Positions 1 through 9,323 of a stretch of DNA of 64,000 bases are shown here, piece after piece (the first letter of the stretch is position 1; each line of letters starts with the position of its first letter). The notes below the pieces were generated by a model that saw only the letters and a program-made list of their open reading frames with translations, ran no database searches and had not been told where the DNA came from. Location: NCBI GenBank assembly GCA_012729225.1, contig JAAYDO010000209.1, positions 1 to 64,000 of the forward strand, in the 5' to 3' direction. The position numbers and the translations under genes are program-made. The stretch is from Bacteroidales bacterium. Lineage in GTDB: Bacteria > Bacteroidota > Bacteroidia > Bacteroidales > Bacteroidaceae.

Positions 1-521
1 GCAATGCTTATGCCCGTCGCTTGCTGCAAGAAGTCCATCGCTACTGGCAGAAAGAGCAATATGCCTGCCGACCATAATAATCCCTTGTTGGATAACTGAT
101 GAAACAACGGAAGAATCATGCCCAGAGTGGCATAGAGACAGAGGATGTCTCCACTCCAGATGAACATCAAATGGCAGAATGCCATCAAGAGCAGTATCGT
201 CATTCTACGATAAAAAAGAAGTATTCCGCCTGTTCCCCGCTGCAAAGCATGTTCGAGAATAATGGAGAAGCCACAACCGAAAAGAAGACTGAAAAGTGTG
301 TAGCCTTTTCCGTCTATAAGGAAATACTGCATGTATCGGACAACGTTGTCGGTTGATGCTGTTGGCATCATCTGACGCTCCTCGCCACTGAGGAAACTCC
401 ACAGGCCAAACTCTGGAAAGTTGGCAAGTATGATGGCGAGAAGAGCCATGCCACGAAGTGCATCAAGGATGATGTATCGCTGTTTTTCTGTGGTTGGACC
501 AATGTTTGTTTGTCTTGTCAT
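1..521 (-). CDS. YeiB/DUF418-like membrane protein, C-terminus beyond window
   Basis: The frame is open on the minus strand from an ATG at 521 to the left edge, so only about 173 N-terminal residues are present and the ORF track missed it for lack of a stop. The protein starts MTRQTNIGPTTEKQRYIILD and continues DALRGMALLAIILANFPEFG, which resembles the opening of YeiB/DUF418 and related acyltransferase-like membrane proteins. Further hydrophobic segments follow (YTLFSLLFGCGFSIIL, ILLLMAFCHLMFIW, LLWSAGILLFLPVAMDF), consistent with a multi-pass inner-membrane protein. The biochemical role of the family is not well established. The two ORF-track entries over this stretch (99..356 + and 205..402 -) are in other frames and look like shadows. 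Confidence 0.7.
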   Translation of the reverse strand, partial: MTRQTNIGPTTEKQRYIILDALRGMALLAIILANFPEFGLWSFLSGEERQMMPTASTDNVVRYMQYFLIDGKGYTLFSLLFGCGFSIILEHALQRGTGGILLFYRRMTILLLMAFCHLMFIWSGDILCLYATLGMILPLFHQLSNKGLLWSAGILLFLPVAMDFLQQATGISI

Positions 522-862
522 GTTTGTGTTGTTAAAGCGTCTATGATGTCGTAACTGCTCGGGAGGAGAATGGCTTACAAATGCCCGCATGCTCATGAAG
601 AAGAGCAAATTCAGTTCTATACATGGTTGATCCTCATTTTTGGACGTTGCCCTCGCATGGACATAAAATGAAGGAAGGAACGATATTGTTCCTCCCTTCA
701 TTGTTTCTACCTGTATGAAACGCTGTAGAGGGCTATATCAAATACAAAAAGATGAAGAACGCCTTCACTCACATGAAGTCGGCCGACAAGTCTTTTTGAC
801 ACGAAGTCTGTCCCTACTGAGCACCTTCTGCAGCGCTATTGTTTTCCATCCCTTAAGATGGA
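522..862. other. Intergenic spacer, hairpin only
   Basis: This 341-bp spacer separates two minus-strand genes. Apart from the inverted repeat at 667-702 I see no gene; the 60-codon plus ORF at 715 has no family features and overlaps the end of the response regulator. Confidence 0.5.
667..702 (-). terminator. Hairpin downstream of the receiver gene
   Basis: A 15-bp inverted repeat (AATGAAGGAAGGAAC / GTTCCTCCCTTCATT, one mismatch) encloses a 6-nt loop. On the minus strand it is followed by a weak T run (TTTATGT). It lies 160 bp beyond the stop of the response regulator and before the DUF418-like gene, so it could terminate the signalling pair. Confidence 0.5.
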
Positions 863-1288
863 TTAGCCTTTGTTTTGCTGAGCAGCCTGGAGATTGATCT
901 GTGTGCTGACGCTACTGAGAAGTTTCTCCATGATAATGGGCTTATTGATGAAGTCGTTAGCACCAAGCTGGAAGCCTTTGGAGATGTCCTGCTCAGAGTT
1001 GAGCGCAGAGAGGATGATGATGGGAAGGTCTTTGGTTTTCTCATCGGCACGGACTCTTCTGATTACTTCAAATCCATCAATACCTGGCATCATGAGGTCA
1101 AGAAGGACAAGGTTGGGTTTCTTCTGGGCAATGGCATCAAGAGCCTGCTGGCCACCTGTGGCGGTACGGATCTCGAATGTGTACTGCGAAAGCATCTTCT
1201 TGATGAGAAGGATGTTCAATGGGACATCATCGACAACGAGGACGGACAAACTATCAACGTCAATTCCTGGTGTGATGTAATTATTCAT
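863..1288 (-). CDS. Stand-alone response regulator receiver protein
   Basis: This 141-residue protein is a single CheY-type receiver domain with no output domain. The acidic pair is D20-D21 (VLVVDD), the phospho-acceptor is D64 in VLLDLMMPGIDGFEV, the switch hydroxyl is S94 (IIILSA) and the conserved lysine is K116 (NKP). It probably acts in the cytoplasm as a phosphorylated single-domain partner of a histidine kinase or another protein. The gene lies 72 bp downstream of the cysteine-rich gene on the same strand with no terminator seen between, so the two may form a signalling operon. No histidine kinase is encoded in the window. Domain assignment is secure; the partner is inferred. Confidence 0.9.
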   Translation of the reverse strand: MNNYITPGIDVDSLSVLVVDDVPLNILLIKKMLSQYTFEIRTATGGQQALDAIAQKKPNLVLLDLMMPGIDGFEVIRRVRADEKTKDLPIIILSALNSEQDISKGFQLGANDFINKPIIMEKLLSSVSTQINLQAAQQNKG

Positions 1289-1360
1289 ATTATATTCTGA
1301 TTTTGATTATTATTGATTTCTTTTTTTATTCTGTTTCTTTGCTTGTTGCAACAGACCGCA

Positions 1361-2824
1361 CTATGCCTCGTCTGCGCCGGGAGTAGCATTGGCATGCTCG
1401 AAGGTGGCAGAGTCGTCTGGTGTAGGTGAGATATAGTCCATCTCCTTGATGAAATCATCAATGGTGGACTGATTGCCCTGCAGTTTCATGTAACTGTAGC
1501 AGATGGTTTCTCCTGGGCGGAGGAGGGCTGCTGCCGCGCGGAGTGTTTCTGACATCATCAACTGGAAGTTAATGATTTCTTCTTCGGTGTTCTGACCTCT
1601 GATGTCACGAATGACTGAGCCAACATAAGTAATGTTGTTGGCAGCAGAAACCTTATTGTTGGGGAAGTAGCGGCACACAAGTTCTATCTCTTCTGGACGG
1701 ATAGGCATGGTCTCACCCTTGCTGTTGAGTATCCATATTTTACCTACAAGGACATCACCCTCTATATTGCCTGCAAACTTCTGTTCTGCCAAGAGGCGCA
1801 CACGACTGACAAGTCGGTTGTAGTCAATGTAGTTGTCGTAGAACTCGGTGTAGATAGTGAATCCTATGTTTGGCGAGATGATGGACTGTTTTCCCTCTGC
1901 TGTCACTTCATAGACATTGAAGTCTTGTGGAGCGAGTTCTTCCACCTCGTGCTTCTGCTTGCAGCAGGTGCAAAGAGCTTGTGTCTTAGGCTCGATGAAC
2001 GTGTTGCCACAAGTGTTGCAGGTGTGGATGAGGGCGGGACGATCGTAGTCCATGCCGATATGGCGGAGTATCTTGTGGCACTTGGGACACCGAAGCTGAC
2101 CGCCAAAGTTATAGGTGTGTTCTGGTGTCACATTGGCGCAACGGAAGTGGTGGATCACCTCTTCTGTGCGGACGGACGACATACCACACTTTGGACATGT
2201 CTGAATGTAGAGCAGATGCGAGTGGAGGCAAGTGGGACAAAGATAGACCTTATTGACAAACTTCGTGGCACGGAACATGCCTTTTTCTGTCATGGACTGG
2301 AAGAACACAAAGTAGTCGGAGAGTTCGTACTGCCCAAGACGATAGAAGAGGTCAAAGATTGGGATGACATAACCTGTTGAAGCGGTGACATCGAGTTGTG
2401 GCTCAAGCACAGTTTTCTTTCTGGAAATGAGATAACGGGTCAGTCGGATGAAGAACTGGTTGGAAGACATGACAGGGTCTTCCGTTGCAGACAGACCAAT
2501 CAGTGTATTATAATTAATGATGTTCTCAATGGTGGTGAGCACGTCGATATTGTTCATGTCATCAGCGTAGCCATCAATGATTTCATCATATCCCCCCATC
2601 TTTCCTTTGAGTGTGGCAGACACGAAGAGTGGCTTGTAGCAACATTTGCTGGAGGTGACGGGGTTAATATGATTGAGAATGGTCTTTGTTTCTTCAACAG
2701 AACCGTTGGCAATGAGCACGACATCAAAAAGGAACTCGGGAAAGTCAGGGCTTTCATCGAGGGCGAAAGGGCTGTCGAGCAACAATACTCGTCTGCCTCC
2801 GTCATTGTTTTGGATTGTAATCAT
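1361..2824 (-). CDS. Cysteine-rich zinc-ribbon signalling protein, TackOD1-like
   Basis: The ORF runs from a GTG at 2902, but the ATG at 2824 (MITIQNNDGG) is preferred because the promoter at 2914-2921 would place the GTG almost at the transcription start; this gives 487 residues. The middle holds several paired cysteines (CPTCLHSH, CPKCGMSS, CPKCHKIL, CNTCGNTF, CTCCKQKH), consistent with structural zinc sites. The N-terminal third resembles a degenerate receiver-like alpha/beta domain, and the C-terminal third (IGFTIYTEFYDNY onward) is an alpha/beta domain I could not place firmly. The cysteine layout recalls the TackOD1 output domain described next to GGDEF-type proteins, but this is from memory. 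Its neighbour is a stand-alone receiver, so a signalling role is likely. Function unknown. Confidence 0.6.
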   Translation of the reverse strand: MITIQNNDGGRRVLLLDSPFALDESPDFPEFLFDVVLIANGSVEETKTILNHINPVTSSKCCYKPLFVSATLKGKMGGYDEIIDGYADDMNNIDVLTTIENIINYNTLIGLSATEDPVMSSNQFFIRLTRYLISRKKTVLEPQLDVTASTGYVIPIFDLFYRLGQYELSDYFVFFQSMTEKGMFRATKFVNKVYLCPTCLHSHLLYIQTCPKCGMSSVRTEEVIHHFRCANVTPEHTYNFGGQLRCPKCHKILRHIGMDYDRPALIHTCNTCGNTFIEPKTQALCTCCKQKHEVEELAPQDFNVYEVTAEGKQSIISPNIGFTIYTEFYDNYIDYNRLVSRVRLLAEQKFAGNIEGDVLVGKIWILNSKGETMPIRPEEIELVCRYFPNNKVSAANNITYVGSVIRDIRGQNTEEEIINFQLMMSETLRAAAALLRPGETICYSYMKLQGNQSTIDDFIKEMDYISPTPDDSATFEHANATPGADEA

Positions 2825-2913
2825 ACACCTACAAACGGTTTTACGGTTATTCAAATTCAGGTGAATCCATAAGGTTTTTACTCTTACAAATATACACCTC
2901 ACGTGTTTCTTTG

Positions 2914-2921
2914 CAAATTTA
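2914..2921 (-). promoter_or_regulatory. -7 element TAAATTTG
   Basis: On the minus strand TAAATTTG matches the Bacteroidetes -7 consensus TAnnTTTG about 90 bp before the ATG at 2824. A clear -33 TTTG is not seen, only a T-rich stretch. It supports the shorter start for the cysteine-rich protein. Confidence 0.5.
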
Positions 2922-3183
2922 GGATATTTTTTTTGAAAAAAACATGATAAACACTTTTTTTTTGAAAAAACATGATTATAATACCTTTTTCCTCATTTTT
3001 TTTGGTCAAAACGTAGAGTCTTTGGCTAAAAAAGCGCAATCGGGCAAACGGGCATGTGAAATATCTCTCCACTCTCCGACTTTCAGCATGTGGCTTCTTT
3101 GGGGCTATTGTATCATAACATTCCAAAGAAGCGCACACATTGGCGAAGGGATGGCTGGGGAACATGCGACATTCAGGAAGTAT

Positions 3184-3242
3184 CCTCTCCCCATACTTCT
3201 GCGAGCCTTCGAGATGCCTTCGAGATGAGTCTTAGATAATTC
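3184..3242 (+). repeat. Dispersed 11-bp-unit repeat, copy A
   Basis: The core reads CCCCATACTTCTGCGAGC followed by units of CCTTCGAGATG and a tail with GATAATTCC. The same architecture occurs in four other intergenic places in the window (27622, 31795, 40458, 61207). This copy lies between two minus-strand genes. Confidence 0.75.
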
Positions 3243-3448
3243 CATCACCTTTTTCTTTCTTTTCTCAGGGGATTCATGAAGAGGAGCGAGGGCAAGGAAG
3301 AGACTTTTCTCCTATCAGAAATGTTCATTTCGTGAATTTTCGGAAATGCGAAAAAGAGGAAAACACCACCATCACAAAATGAATTCTTTCTTAGGTCTTC
3401 CTAAAACAACGTGAGTTCAACAAATCTTATCTTCTGAATTAGCTGAAC

Positions 3449-4030
3449 TCATTTTAAGTAACCCGCTTTTTCCAATTCTTGTGAAGCCAAATGACACTCA
3501 TTCCACCATGCTTCTCCAAAACGACGAATGAGAGGCTCTTTGAGAAACTGATAGACGGGGAGTTGCAGTTTCTTGCCCAGTTCACGTGCTGGCTTACAAA
3601 TATCCCATTTGTGGACATTGACGGCTGTGACTCCTCCCACTGTGGACAGGCGCACAGGATAGAGCGCACACGAAATGGGTTTCTGCCAATGAAAGCTTCC
3701 ATTGCGATAGGCAGAATCAATGGCGCAGAAAGCACATGCCCCCTCGTGCTTGACAAACACACAATCTTTTTGATTGACAATTTGGGTGACAAGTTCGCCA
3801 TCACGGTCGGGATAGACCACGCCTTCACGCTCAATCTGCTTGACTGCCTGAGGGGTGAGATCATCGTGTATTGCCTCATAAGCCTGTTCAAGCAGGGCTA
3901 CTTCATCGGTGGTGACTGGCGCGCCAGCATCTCCTTCTATGCAACAGGCACCGTGACACTGATTGAGGTCGCAACAGAAAAAGACCTTGAAGAGGTCGAG
4001 CGACACGAGTGTGCCAAGTATTTCTATCAT
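3449..4030 (-). CDS. DUF3109 family cysteine-rich protein
   Basis: This 193-residue protein matches the DUF3109 family, common in Bacteroidetes and related to YkgJ-type cysteine-cluster proteins. The cysteines fall in a recognisable pattern: CCDLNQCHGACC near the N-terminus, KDCVF and CAFCAID in the middle, then ISCALYPVR and WDICKPA. They are probably metal or Fe-S ligands; the biochemical activity is not established. The gene overlaps the end of ribF by 4 bp and is the last gene of the long rimP-to-ribF run, so it is probably cotranscribed with the flavin and Fe-S genes. No signal peptide is visible, which suggests a cytoplasmic protein. Confidence 0.85.
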   Translation of the reverse strand: MIEILGTLVSLDLFKVFFCCDLNQCHGACCIEGDAGAPVTTDEVALLEQAYEAIHDDLTPQAVKQIEREGVVYPDRDGELVTQIVNQKDCVFVKHEGACAFCAIDSAYRNGSFHWQKPISCALYPVRLSTVGGVTAVNVHKWDICKPARELGKKLQLPVYQFLKEPLIRRFGEAWWNECHLASQELEKAGYLK

Positions 4031-5028
4031 GTTAATTCTTCACTCTTTAGTTGATTGATGATTTCCCTGCAAGTGCGCTCATCTTCCTGCAATTGATGTC
4101 GAAGCATTTGGAGGGATGAGAACTCTTGCTCCTTGCGAAGATGGGCAAGAAACTCCACCTGCATGGATTGACGGTAGAGATCTCCCTCAAAATCAAATAG
4201 ATGCACCTCCACACTTCGCTTATGCCCATTATGCAAGGTGGGGCGTGTGCCTATGTTGAGCATGCCATAACCTTGGGAGGACTTGACGAGATACACTCCG
4301 TTTTCGGGTACTAACTTGCAGGCATCCACTTGCAGATTGGCTGTAGGATAACCTATTTTTCTTCCATTCTGAAACCCTTCAACAACTGTTCCCTGCATAA
4401 AATAGTGATAGCCCAACTGACTGTTAGCCGTCAGAACATCACCTGACAATAAGGCCTGACGAATAGTTGTAGAAGAGATGTGTTTTTTGACGTAGGGAGA
4501 TAAAATGTCTTTTTTATTGGAGGAGAATGAGGTTTTTCCCTCAGCAACAGGCGAAGGAAGGACAGGAACAGGGAGAACAGGAGCCTGGATCACCTCTATT
4601 CCTAATTCAGAACCATACTGCTGATAGTCGCTGAAAGACTTGCAATCATGACCAAAATGGTTGTCGTAGCCTATCATGAGCACTTTGACCTGCAACTGAT
4701 TCTTGAGAACAATACGCATAAAATCGTAGGCACTCATTTCTGCCAGTTCTCTGGAAAACTCCAAGAGGGCTATCTTCTCCACCTGGGCTTGCTGCAAGAG
4801 TTGAATCTTCTCATCTGCGAGTGTAAGCAATTGAGGTTGGAAGTCCTTACGGATGACCTGAAGGGGATGATTGGGAAAAGTGACAACCACAGCGTCAAGA
4901 TCTCGCTCACGAGCCAGACGAATCATCTGACTGACCACAAAGAGGTGACCCCGATGCACACCATCAAAAGTGCCAATCGTGGCCACACAAGGTCTGACTT
5001 CTGTATCTGTTCCTATCACCTTCAACAT
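4027..5028 (-). CDS. ribF: Bifunctional riboflavin kinase/FAD synthetase
   Basis: RibF phosphorylates riboflavin to FMN and adenylates FMN to FAD. The N-terminal FAD synthetase domain shows the nucleotidyltransferase motif IGTFDGVHRGH near residue 20. The C-terminal riboflavin kinase domain has RKIGYPTANL and PENGVYLV. The ORF track begins at a GTG (5043); the ATG at 5028 (MLKVIGTDTEVRP) is preferred because the purine-rich AGAAAAGGT sits just before it, giving 333 residues, normal for the family. It follows sufD by about 40 bp and overlaps the DUF3109 gene by 4 bp, so it is in the same operon. Confidence 0.95.
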   Translation of the reverse strand: MLKVIGTDTEVRPCVATIGTFDGVHRGHLFVVSQMIRLARERDLDAVVVTFPNHPLQVIRKDFQPQLLTLADEKIQLLQQAQVEKIALLEFSRELAEMSAYDFMRIVLKNQLQVKVLMIGYDNHFGHDCKSFSDYQQYGSELGIEVIQAPVLPVPVLPSPVAEGKTSFSSNKKDILSPYVKKHISSTTIRQALLSGDVLTANSQLGYHYFMQGTVVEGFQNGRKIGYPTANLQVDACKLVPENGVYLVKSSQGYGMLNIGTRPTLHNGHKRSVEVHLFDFEGDLYRQSMQVEFLAHLRKEQEFSSLQMLRHQLQEDERTCREIINQLKSEELT

Positions 5029-5067
5029 ACCTTTTCTCCACACCTATTGAGAAACTGTCCACTGGCT

Positions 5068-6288
5068 TTATTTTTTGCAAAGCTGACAATCCTCACATTT
5101 CTCAAAATCGCCACGGAAACGCTTCTCTACCTTGACATAGAGTTTCTGACGAAGTGCCTCATTCTTGACCTGATCAACGACTTCTCCCATAAAGGCATTC
5201 TTGAGCAATGCCCGTGCCTCATCTTCAGGAATGCCACGCTGGCGCATGTAGAAAAGCGCAGCCTCGTCCATCACACCTACGGTAGAACCGTGCGCACACT
5301 TCACATCATCGGCATAGATTTCCAACATGGGCTGGGTGTACATACGTGCATCGGACGAAGCACAAAGATTGGCATTGGTCTCGTGGGAAGAAGTCTTCTG
5401 CGCATCCTTGTCCACCAAGATCTTACCTGCAAAAGCACCTACAGACTTATCATCCACTACATATTTGTAGCATTCACGAGAGACACACTGAGGCACTTGA
5501 TGATGAATGAGGGTATTGTTGTCTATATGCCTGCTGCCCGAACCTATGGCGCAACCATTGAGGGTGACCTCGCCATGCTCTCCCTGAAGATACACATCGC
5601 AGAGATTGCGGGTAAGTCCGTTGAAGAGAGTGAAGACATTGTGCTTGACAGAACAGTCACGACCCTCACGGATGTACACATTGGAGAAACGCGCGCAAAG
5701 AGGCGTGGTCTCTTCAATCTCATAGAGGTCAAGGGTTGCATTGTCGTGACAGTACACCTCTACCACCTGAGTTGTGAGGTATTGTTGCTTATCTGTCGCC
5801 TTATCGTTCATGACAATGGTGGCTTTTGCGCCTTGCTCCATCACAATCAGCACACGCCGATTCATCATGGTGGCTGCAGTTCCACGCAAATAGTTGTCCA
5901 CCACGACTGGATCCTCCACCACCGTGTTTTTAGGCACATACACCAATAAGGTCTCATGCACCAGAGCAGTGTTGAGAGCAGTGATGGCATCTGTGACGTC
6001 TGCCACACGATGATAGTAAGGAGTCACGTCAATAGGCGCATCCTTTATATTAAATATGTATGAGGAAGGCTTGACAGTGAGAGGTGAGAGCGAGATACCG
6101 TAGTTGGGCGCAAAAGCTGCATCCACATCGGTATATTTATACCGTTCCACTTTCTTGGAGGGGAAGCCCAAGCACTGAAAAGTGCTGAATGCCTCGTTTC
6201 TCACAGCATTCATCACCGGACAACTTTTTGCCTTGATGATGGATGCTGCTTCCTGGTAGAGTTCTATGTATTGCTGTTCGCTCTTCAT
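5068..6288 (-). CDS. sufD: Fe-S cluster assembly protein SufD
   Basis: SufD is the non-catalytic partner of SufB in the SufBC2D scaffold that builds Fe-S clusters in the cytoplasm. The 406-residue product has the beta-helix core and the conserved DDVKCAHGSTVG segment, which includes the histidine known to matter in SufD of Escherichia coli. The extreme C-terminus ends CEDCQLCKK, an extra cysteine cluster whose role is unknown. The start overlaps the sufC stop by 4 bp, indicating translational coupling. The 433-codon plus-strand ORF opposite this gene and ribF is a shadow. Confidence 0.95.
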   Translation of the reverse strand: MKSEQQYIELYQEAASIIKAKSCPVMNAVRNEAFSTFQCLGFPSKKVERYKYTDVDAAFAPNYGISLSPLTVKPSSYIFNIKDAPIDVTPYYHRVADVTDAITALNTALVHETLLVYVPKNTVVEDPVVVDNYLRGTAATMMNRRVLIVMEQGAKATIVMNDKATDKQQYLTTQVVEVYCHDNATLDLYEIEETTPLCARFSNVYIREGRDCSVKHNVFTLFNGLTRNLCDVYLQGEHGEVTLNGCAIGSGSRHIDNNTLIHHQVPQCVSRECYKYVVDDKSVGAFAGKILVDKDAQKTSSHETNANLCASSDARMYTQPMLEIYADDVKCAHGSTVGVMDEAALFYMRQRGIPEDEARALLKNAFMGEVVDQVKNEALRQKLYVKVEKRFRGDFEKCEDCQLCKK

Positions 6289-7034
6289 ACCAATTCTTCC
6301 TTTATCCAGTCAAATCCTGTTTCTTCAATCTGACGAGCCAAATCGGCTGTGCCTTCCTTCACGATACGCCCGTCGATGAGCACATGCACAAAATCTGGTC
6401 GAATATAATCGAGAAGTCGCTGATAGTGAGTGATGACAATGGCTGACGTTTCGGCCGTACGCAACTTATTAAATCCATCTGCCACAATGCGGAGAGCATC
6501 GACATCCAGACCTGAGTCTGTCTCATCCAGGATACAGAAGGTGGGGTCAAGCATAGCCATTTGGAAGATTTCATTTCGCTTGCGTTCTCCACCCGAGAAA
6601 CCTTCATTGACAGAACGGTTCATCAACTTCTGGTCAATCTCCACCAGTTTGCGCTTCTCTCTCATCAGTTTGAGGAAGTCGGTGGATTTGAGTGGTTCTT
6701 TACCCAAAGCCTGACGACGGGCATTGACAGCCGCACGCATGAAATTGGTCATGCTCACGCCTGGAATCTCAACAGGGGCTTGAAAAGACAAGAACACACC
6801 CGCTTGGGCACGCTCCTCTGGGCTCATCTGCAAGAGGTCTTGTCCATTAAAAAGGATTGAGCCCTCTGTTACTTCGTAGTTTGGATTGCCCACAATGACA
6901 TTGGAAAGAGTGGACTTACCCGCACCATTTGTACCCATTACGGCATGAATCTCACCATCGTTGATAGTAAGGTTAATGCCTTTCAATATTTCCTTGTCGC
7001 CAACCTTGGCGTGTAGATTCTTTATCTGTAACAT
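6285..7034 (-). CDS. sufC: Fe-S cluster assembly ATPase SufC
   Basis: SufC is the ABC-type ATPase that drives conformational change in the SufBCD scaffold. The 249-residue protein has Walker A GTNGAGKST near residue 35, the signature FSGGERKRNE, Walker B with CILDETDSGLD and the switch histidine in IVITHYQR. It has no membrane segments. It sits between sufB (57 bp gap) and sufD (4 bp overlap). This sufBCD set lacks sufS and sufE within the window, so the cysteine desulfurase must be encoded elsewhere. Confidence 0.97.
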   Translation of the reverse strand: MLQIKNLHAKVGDKEILKGINLTINDGEIHAVMGTNGAGKSTLSNVIVGNPNYEVTEGSILFNGQDLLQMSPEERAQAGVFLSFQAPVEIPGVSMTNFMRAAVNARRQALGKEPLKSTDFLKLMREKRKLVEIDQKLMNRSVNEGFSGGERKRNEIFQMAMLDPTFCILDETDSGLDVDALRIVADGFNKLRTAETSAIVITHYQRLLDYIRPDFVHVLIDGRIVKEGTADLARQIEETGFDWIKEELV

Positions 7035-7091
7035 ACCTGTTTATAATCCCTTCAAATGTGAATACATATTTTCTTGATTGCCCGCTCCTGC

Positions 7092-8597
7092 CTATCCTAC
7101 TGAACCCTCAAGCGACACGTTGAGGAGTTTCTGAGCCTCAACAGCAAACTCCATAGGCAACTTGTTGATGACATCTTTGGCATAGCCATTGACAATCAGA
7201 CCAACAGCCTCCTCTGTAGAGATGCCTCGCTGATTGCAATAGAAGAGTTGGTCTTCGTTAATCTTAGAGGTTGTGGCCTCGTGCTCCACTGTAGCAGTAT
7301 TATTGTGGATATCCATATATGGGAATGTGTGCGCACCACAATTACTGCCCAAGAGGAGAGAGTCGCACGATGAATAGTTGCGTGCGCCATCTGCCTGTTT
7401 ACCCACTCGCACAAGACCTCGGTAGGAGTTTTCAGAATAACCAGCAGAGATACCTTTAGAGATGATGGTTGAACGAGTGTTCTTACCCAGATGAATCATC
7501 TTAGTGCCTGTATCAGCCTCTTGATGATTGTTGGTGACTGCCACGGAGTAGAACTCTGCCTGACTGTTGTCACCCCTCAGCACACATGATGGATACTTCC
7601 ATGTGATGGCAGAGCCTGTCTCCACTTGAGTCCAAGAGAGTTTGCTGTTCACGCCACGGAGATCTCCACGCTTGGTGACGAGGTTGAGCACACCACCCTT
7701 ACCTTCCGCATCACCAGGATACCAGTTCTGCACAGTGGAGTATTTCACCTCAGCATGATCATTAATCACAATCTCCACAATAGCCGCATGCAACTGGTTC
7801 TCATCACGCATAGGAGCAGTACATCCCTCAAGATAAGAGACATAAGACCCTTCATCACACACAATGAGAGTACGTTCAAACTGACCAGTATTGCGAGCGT
7901 TGATACGGAAGTAAGTGGAGAGTTCCATTGGACAACGCGTGTTCTTTGGGATATAGACAAAAGAACCATCTGAGAACACAGCACTATTGAGTGCAGCAAA
8001 ATAATTGTCACGCGGAGGAACTACTGTGCCAAGATATTGCCTGACGAGATCAGGATATTGCTTAACCGCCTCGCTGATAGAGCAGAAGATAATACCTTTC
8101 TCCGAGAGTTTCTCTTTGAAGGTGGTCTTGACAGATACAGAATCCATGACTGCATCAACTGCCGTACCCGAAAGAGCAAGACGCTCCTCAAGAGGAATAC
8201 CCAGTTTGTCAAAGGTCTTCATCAGTTCAGGATCTATCTCATCTACCGTCTCTGGTCCTTTCTTACTCTTGGCTGTAGGGTCTGCATAGTAGGAGATAGC
8301 CTGATAGTCTATCTCGGGAAGATGCACATGTCCCCATTCCGGTTGCTGTTGAGTGAGCCAATAACGATAAGCATCCAAGCGGAACTGCAAAAGCCACTCG
8401 GGCTCACCTTTCTTTTGAGAAATCAGACGCACGACATCCTCGTTTAGTCCCTTGTCAATAATCTCCGTATGCACATCAGTGGTGAAGCCAAATTCATACA
8501 TCTTCTCCGCCACACTGCGCACAAACTCATTCTTCTCTTGAGGTCGTTCGTTATTACGTTCTTTATTATTGTTTTGTTGCTCGTTGTTATTCTTCAT
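7092..8597 (-). CDS. sufB: Fe-S cluster assembly protein SufB
   Basis: SufB is the scaffold subunit on which Fe-S clusters form. The 501-residue product carries the conserved beta-helix core and the C-terminal [11 protein letters not shown] segment, whose cysteine corresponds to the essential SufB cysteine in other bacteria, followed by the [21 protein letters not shown] region typical of SufB. The first 20 residues are Asn/Glu rich and look like a species-specific extension. Its start overlaps the end of the cvpA-like gene by 11 bp. Confidence 0.97.
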   Translation of the reverse strand: MKNNNEQQNNNKERNNERPQEKNEFVRSVAEKMYEFGFTTDVHTEIIDKGLNEDVVRLISQKKGEPEWLLQFRLDAYRYWLTQQQPEWGHVHLPEIDYQAISYYADPTAKSKKGPETVDEIDPELMKTFDKLGIPLEERLALSGTAVDAVMDSVSVKTTFKEKLSEKGIIFCSISEAVKQYPDLVRQYLGTVVPPRDNYFAALNSAVFSDGSFVYIPKNTRCPMELSTYFRINARNTGQFERTLIVCDEGSYVSYLEGCTAPMRDENQLHAAIVEIVINDHAEVKYSTVQNWYPGDAEGKGGVLNLVTKRGDLRGVNSKLSWTQVETGSAITWKYPSCVLRGDNSQAEFYSVAVTNNHQEADTGTKMIHLGKNTRSTIISKGISAGYSENSYRGLVRVGKQADGARNYSSCDSLLLGSNCGAHTFPYMDIHNNTATVEHEATTSKINEDQLFYCNQRGISTEEAVGLIVNGYAKDVINKLPMEFAVEAQKLLNVSLEGSVG

Positions 8598-9180
8598 CCG
8601 TCTCTTCCTCCTTATTCTTAAATGGGTTGAGTTTATCAGCAGTCTTATTCACCACAGGCTTAAGTCCAAACTTGGGCTCGTAGCCATTCACCACTTCAGT
8701 ACTGTCTGTGACAATCAGAATATCAGGAATGACAATCTGAGTGGAATGCTTCATCTGATAGAAGAGTTTGGAACGCTCGCTCAACTTCTGTGGCTTAAAC
8801 CCAGCATTACTGATCATAAAGTCAAAGAGATTGAGCGCCACACTGAGAATGAGTGCATAACTGAATACACCCACAAGAGATCCTATCAATCTATTGAGGA
8901 AATTGAGTTTGAGTTTCTTAAAAAATTCTGTCAAGAAAGCAGCCACCCATCCCAGAGCGATCGGCACTACAATGACAACAAGCACAAAAGCAATGAGACG
9001 TCCAAACCCCATGCTCGCCCCTGTCTTATCTGCCAAGAAATCACCAAACTGATGATAGAGTGTGGCAGCAAGGAGCAAACCAACAGCCACGCCCAAAAAG
9101 TTAGCCACCTGCTTGAAAGCCCCTTGTTTGAAACCAACAACAGCCCCTAATCCCAGTACAATATAAATAAGAATATCCAT
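8587..9180 (-). CDS. CvpA family membrane protein
   Basis: This 197-residue protein has the CvpA fold: about four hydrophobic segments ([79 protein letters not shown]) followed by a cytoplasmic tail ending in acidic residues. CvpA was first linked to colicin V production and is now tied to envelope and stress tolerance; the exact function is unclear. The gene lies between infB and sufB and overlaps sufB by 11 bp, so it is cotranscribed with the suf genes. Confidence 0.85.
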   Translation of the reverse strand: MDILIYIVLGLGAVVGFKQGAFKQVANFLGVAVGLLLAATLYHQFGDFLADKTGASMGFGRLIAFVLVVIVVPIALGWVAAFLTEFFKKLKLNFLNRLIGSLVGVFSYALILSVALNLFDFMISNAGFKPQKLSERSKLFYQMKHSTQIVIPDILIVTDSTEVVNGYEPKFGLKPVVNKTADKLNPFKNKEEETDEE

Positions 9181-9262
9181 GTATAATAAAGCATTGTGGG
9201 AGAAAGCCCCTGCAGCCCACTTTAATCAAATTTCCATCAGAAAGAAATCTCTCTAAATTGAA

Positions 9263-9305
9263 AAGAGTCCCCACTCCTAAAAAAGGAGCAAGGAGTCTTT
9301 CTCTT
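9263..9305 (-). terminator. Imperfect hairpin between infB and the cvpA-like gene
   Basis: AAGAGTCCCCACTCCT and AGGAGCAAGGAGTCTT form an interrupted stem in the 143-bp gap after infB, with T-rich flanks on both sides. It could be a weak attenuator or an RNA-processing site separating infB from the downstream genes. The pairing is imperfect, so this is tentative. Confidence 0.3.
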
Positions 9306-9323
9306 TTTATCTTACAGAACCTA

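Larger units (their letters stand above)
2825..3448. other. Intergenic spacer with promoter and repeat
   Basis: This 624-bp spacer holds the promoter of the cysteine-rich gene, an imperfect direct repeat of TTTTTTTGAAAAAACATGAT near 2928-2977, one copy of the 11-bp-unit dispersed repeat (3184-3242) and an ACGTGAGTTC motif at about 3407-3426. The ORFs 2944..3228 + and 2899..3165 - are low-complexity and show no protein family features, so I do not call them genes. Confidence 0.5.

Noticed and set aside
875-1300. 141-codon plus-strand ORF over the receiver gene
   Set aside because: The minus strand encodes an unmistakable receiver domain with all catalytic residues; the plus ORF is its antisense shadow.
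2899-3228. Overlapping short ORFs in the 2.9-3.2 kb spacer
   Set aside because: They are low-complexity (poly-F/poly-K) frames over an AT-rich promoter region and a dispersed repeat, with no family features.
4648-5949. 433-codon plus-strand ORF
   Set aside because: It lies antisense to sufD and ribF, which have clear family motifs; its sequence has no family features and looks like a shadow.
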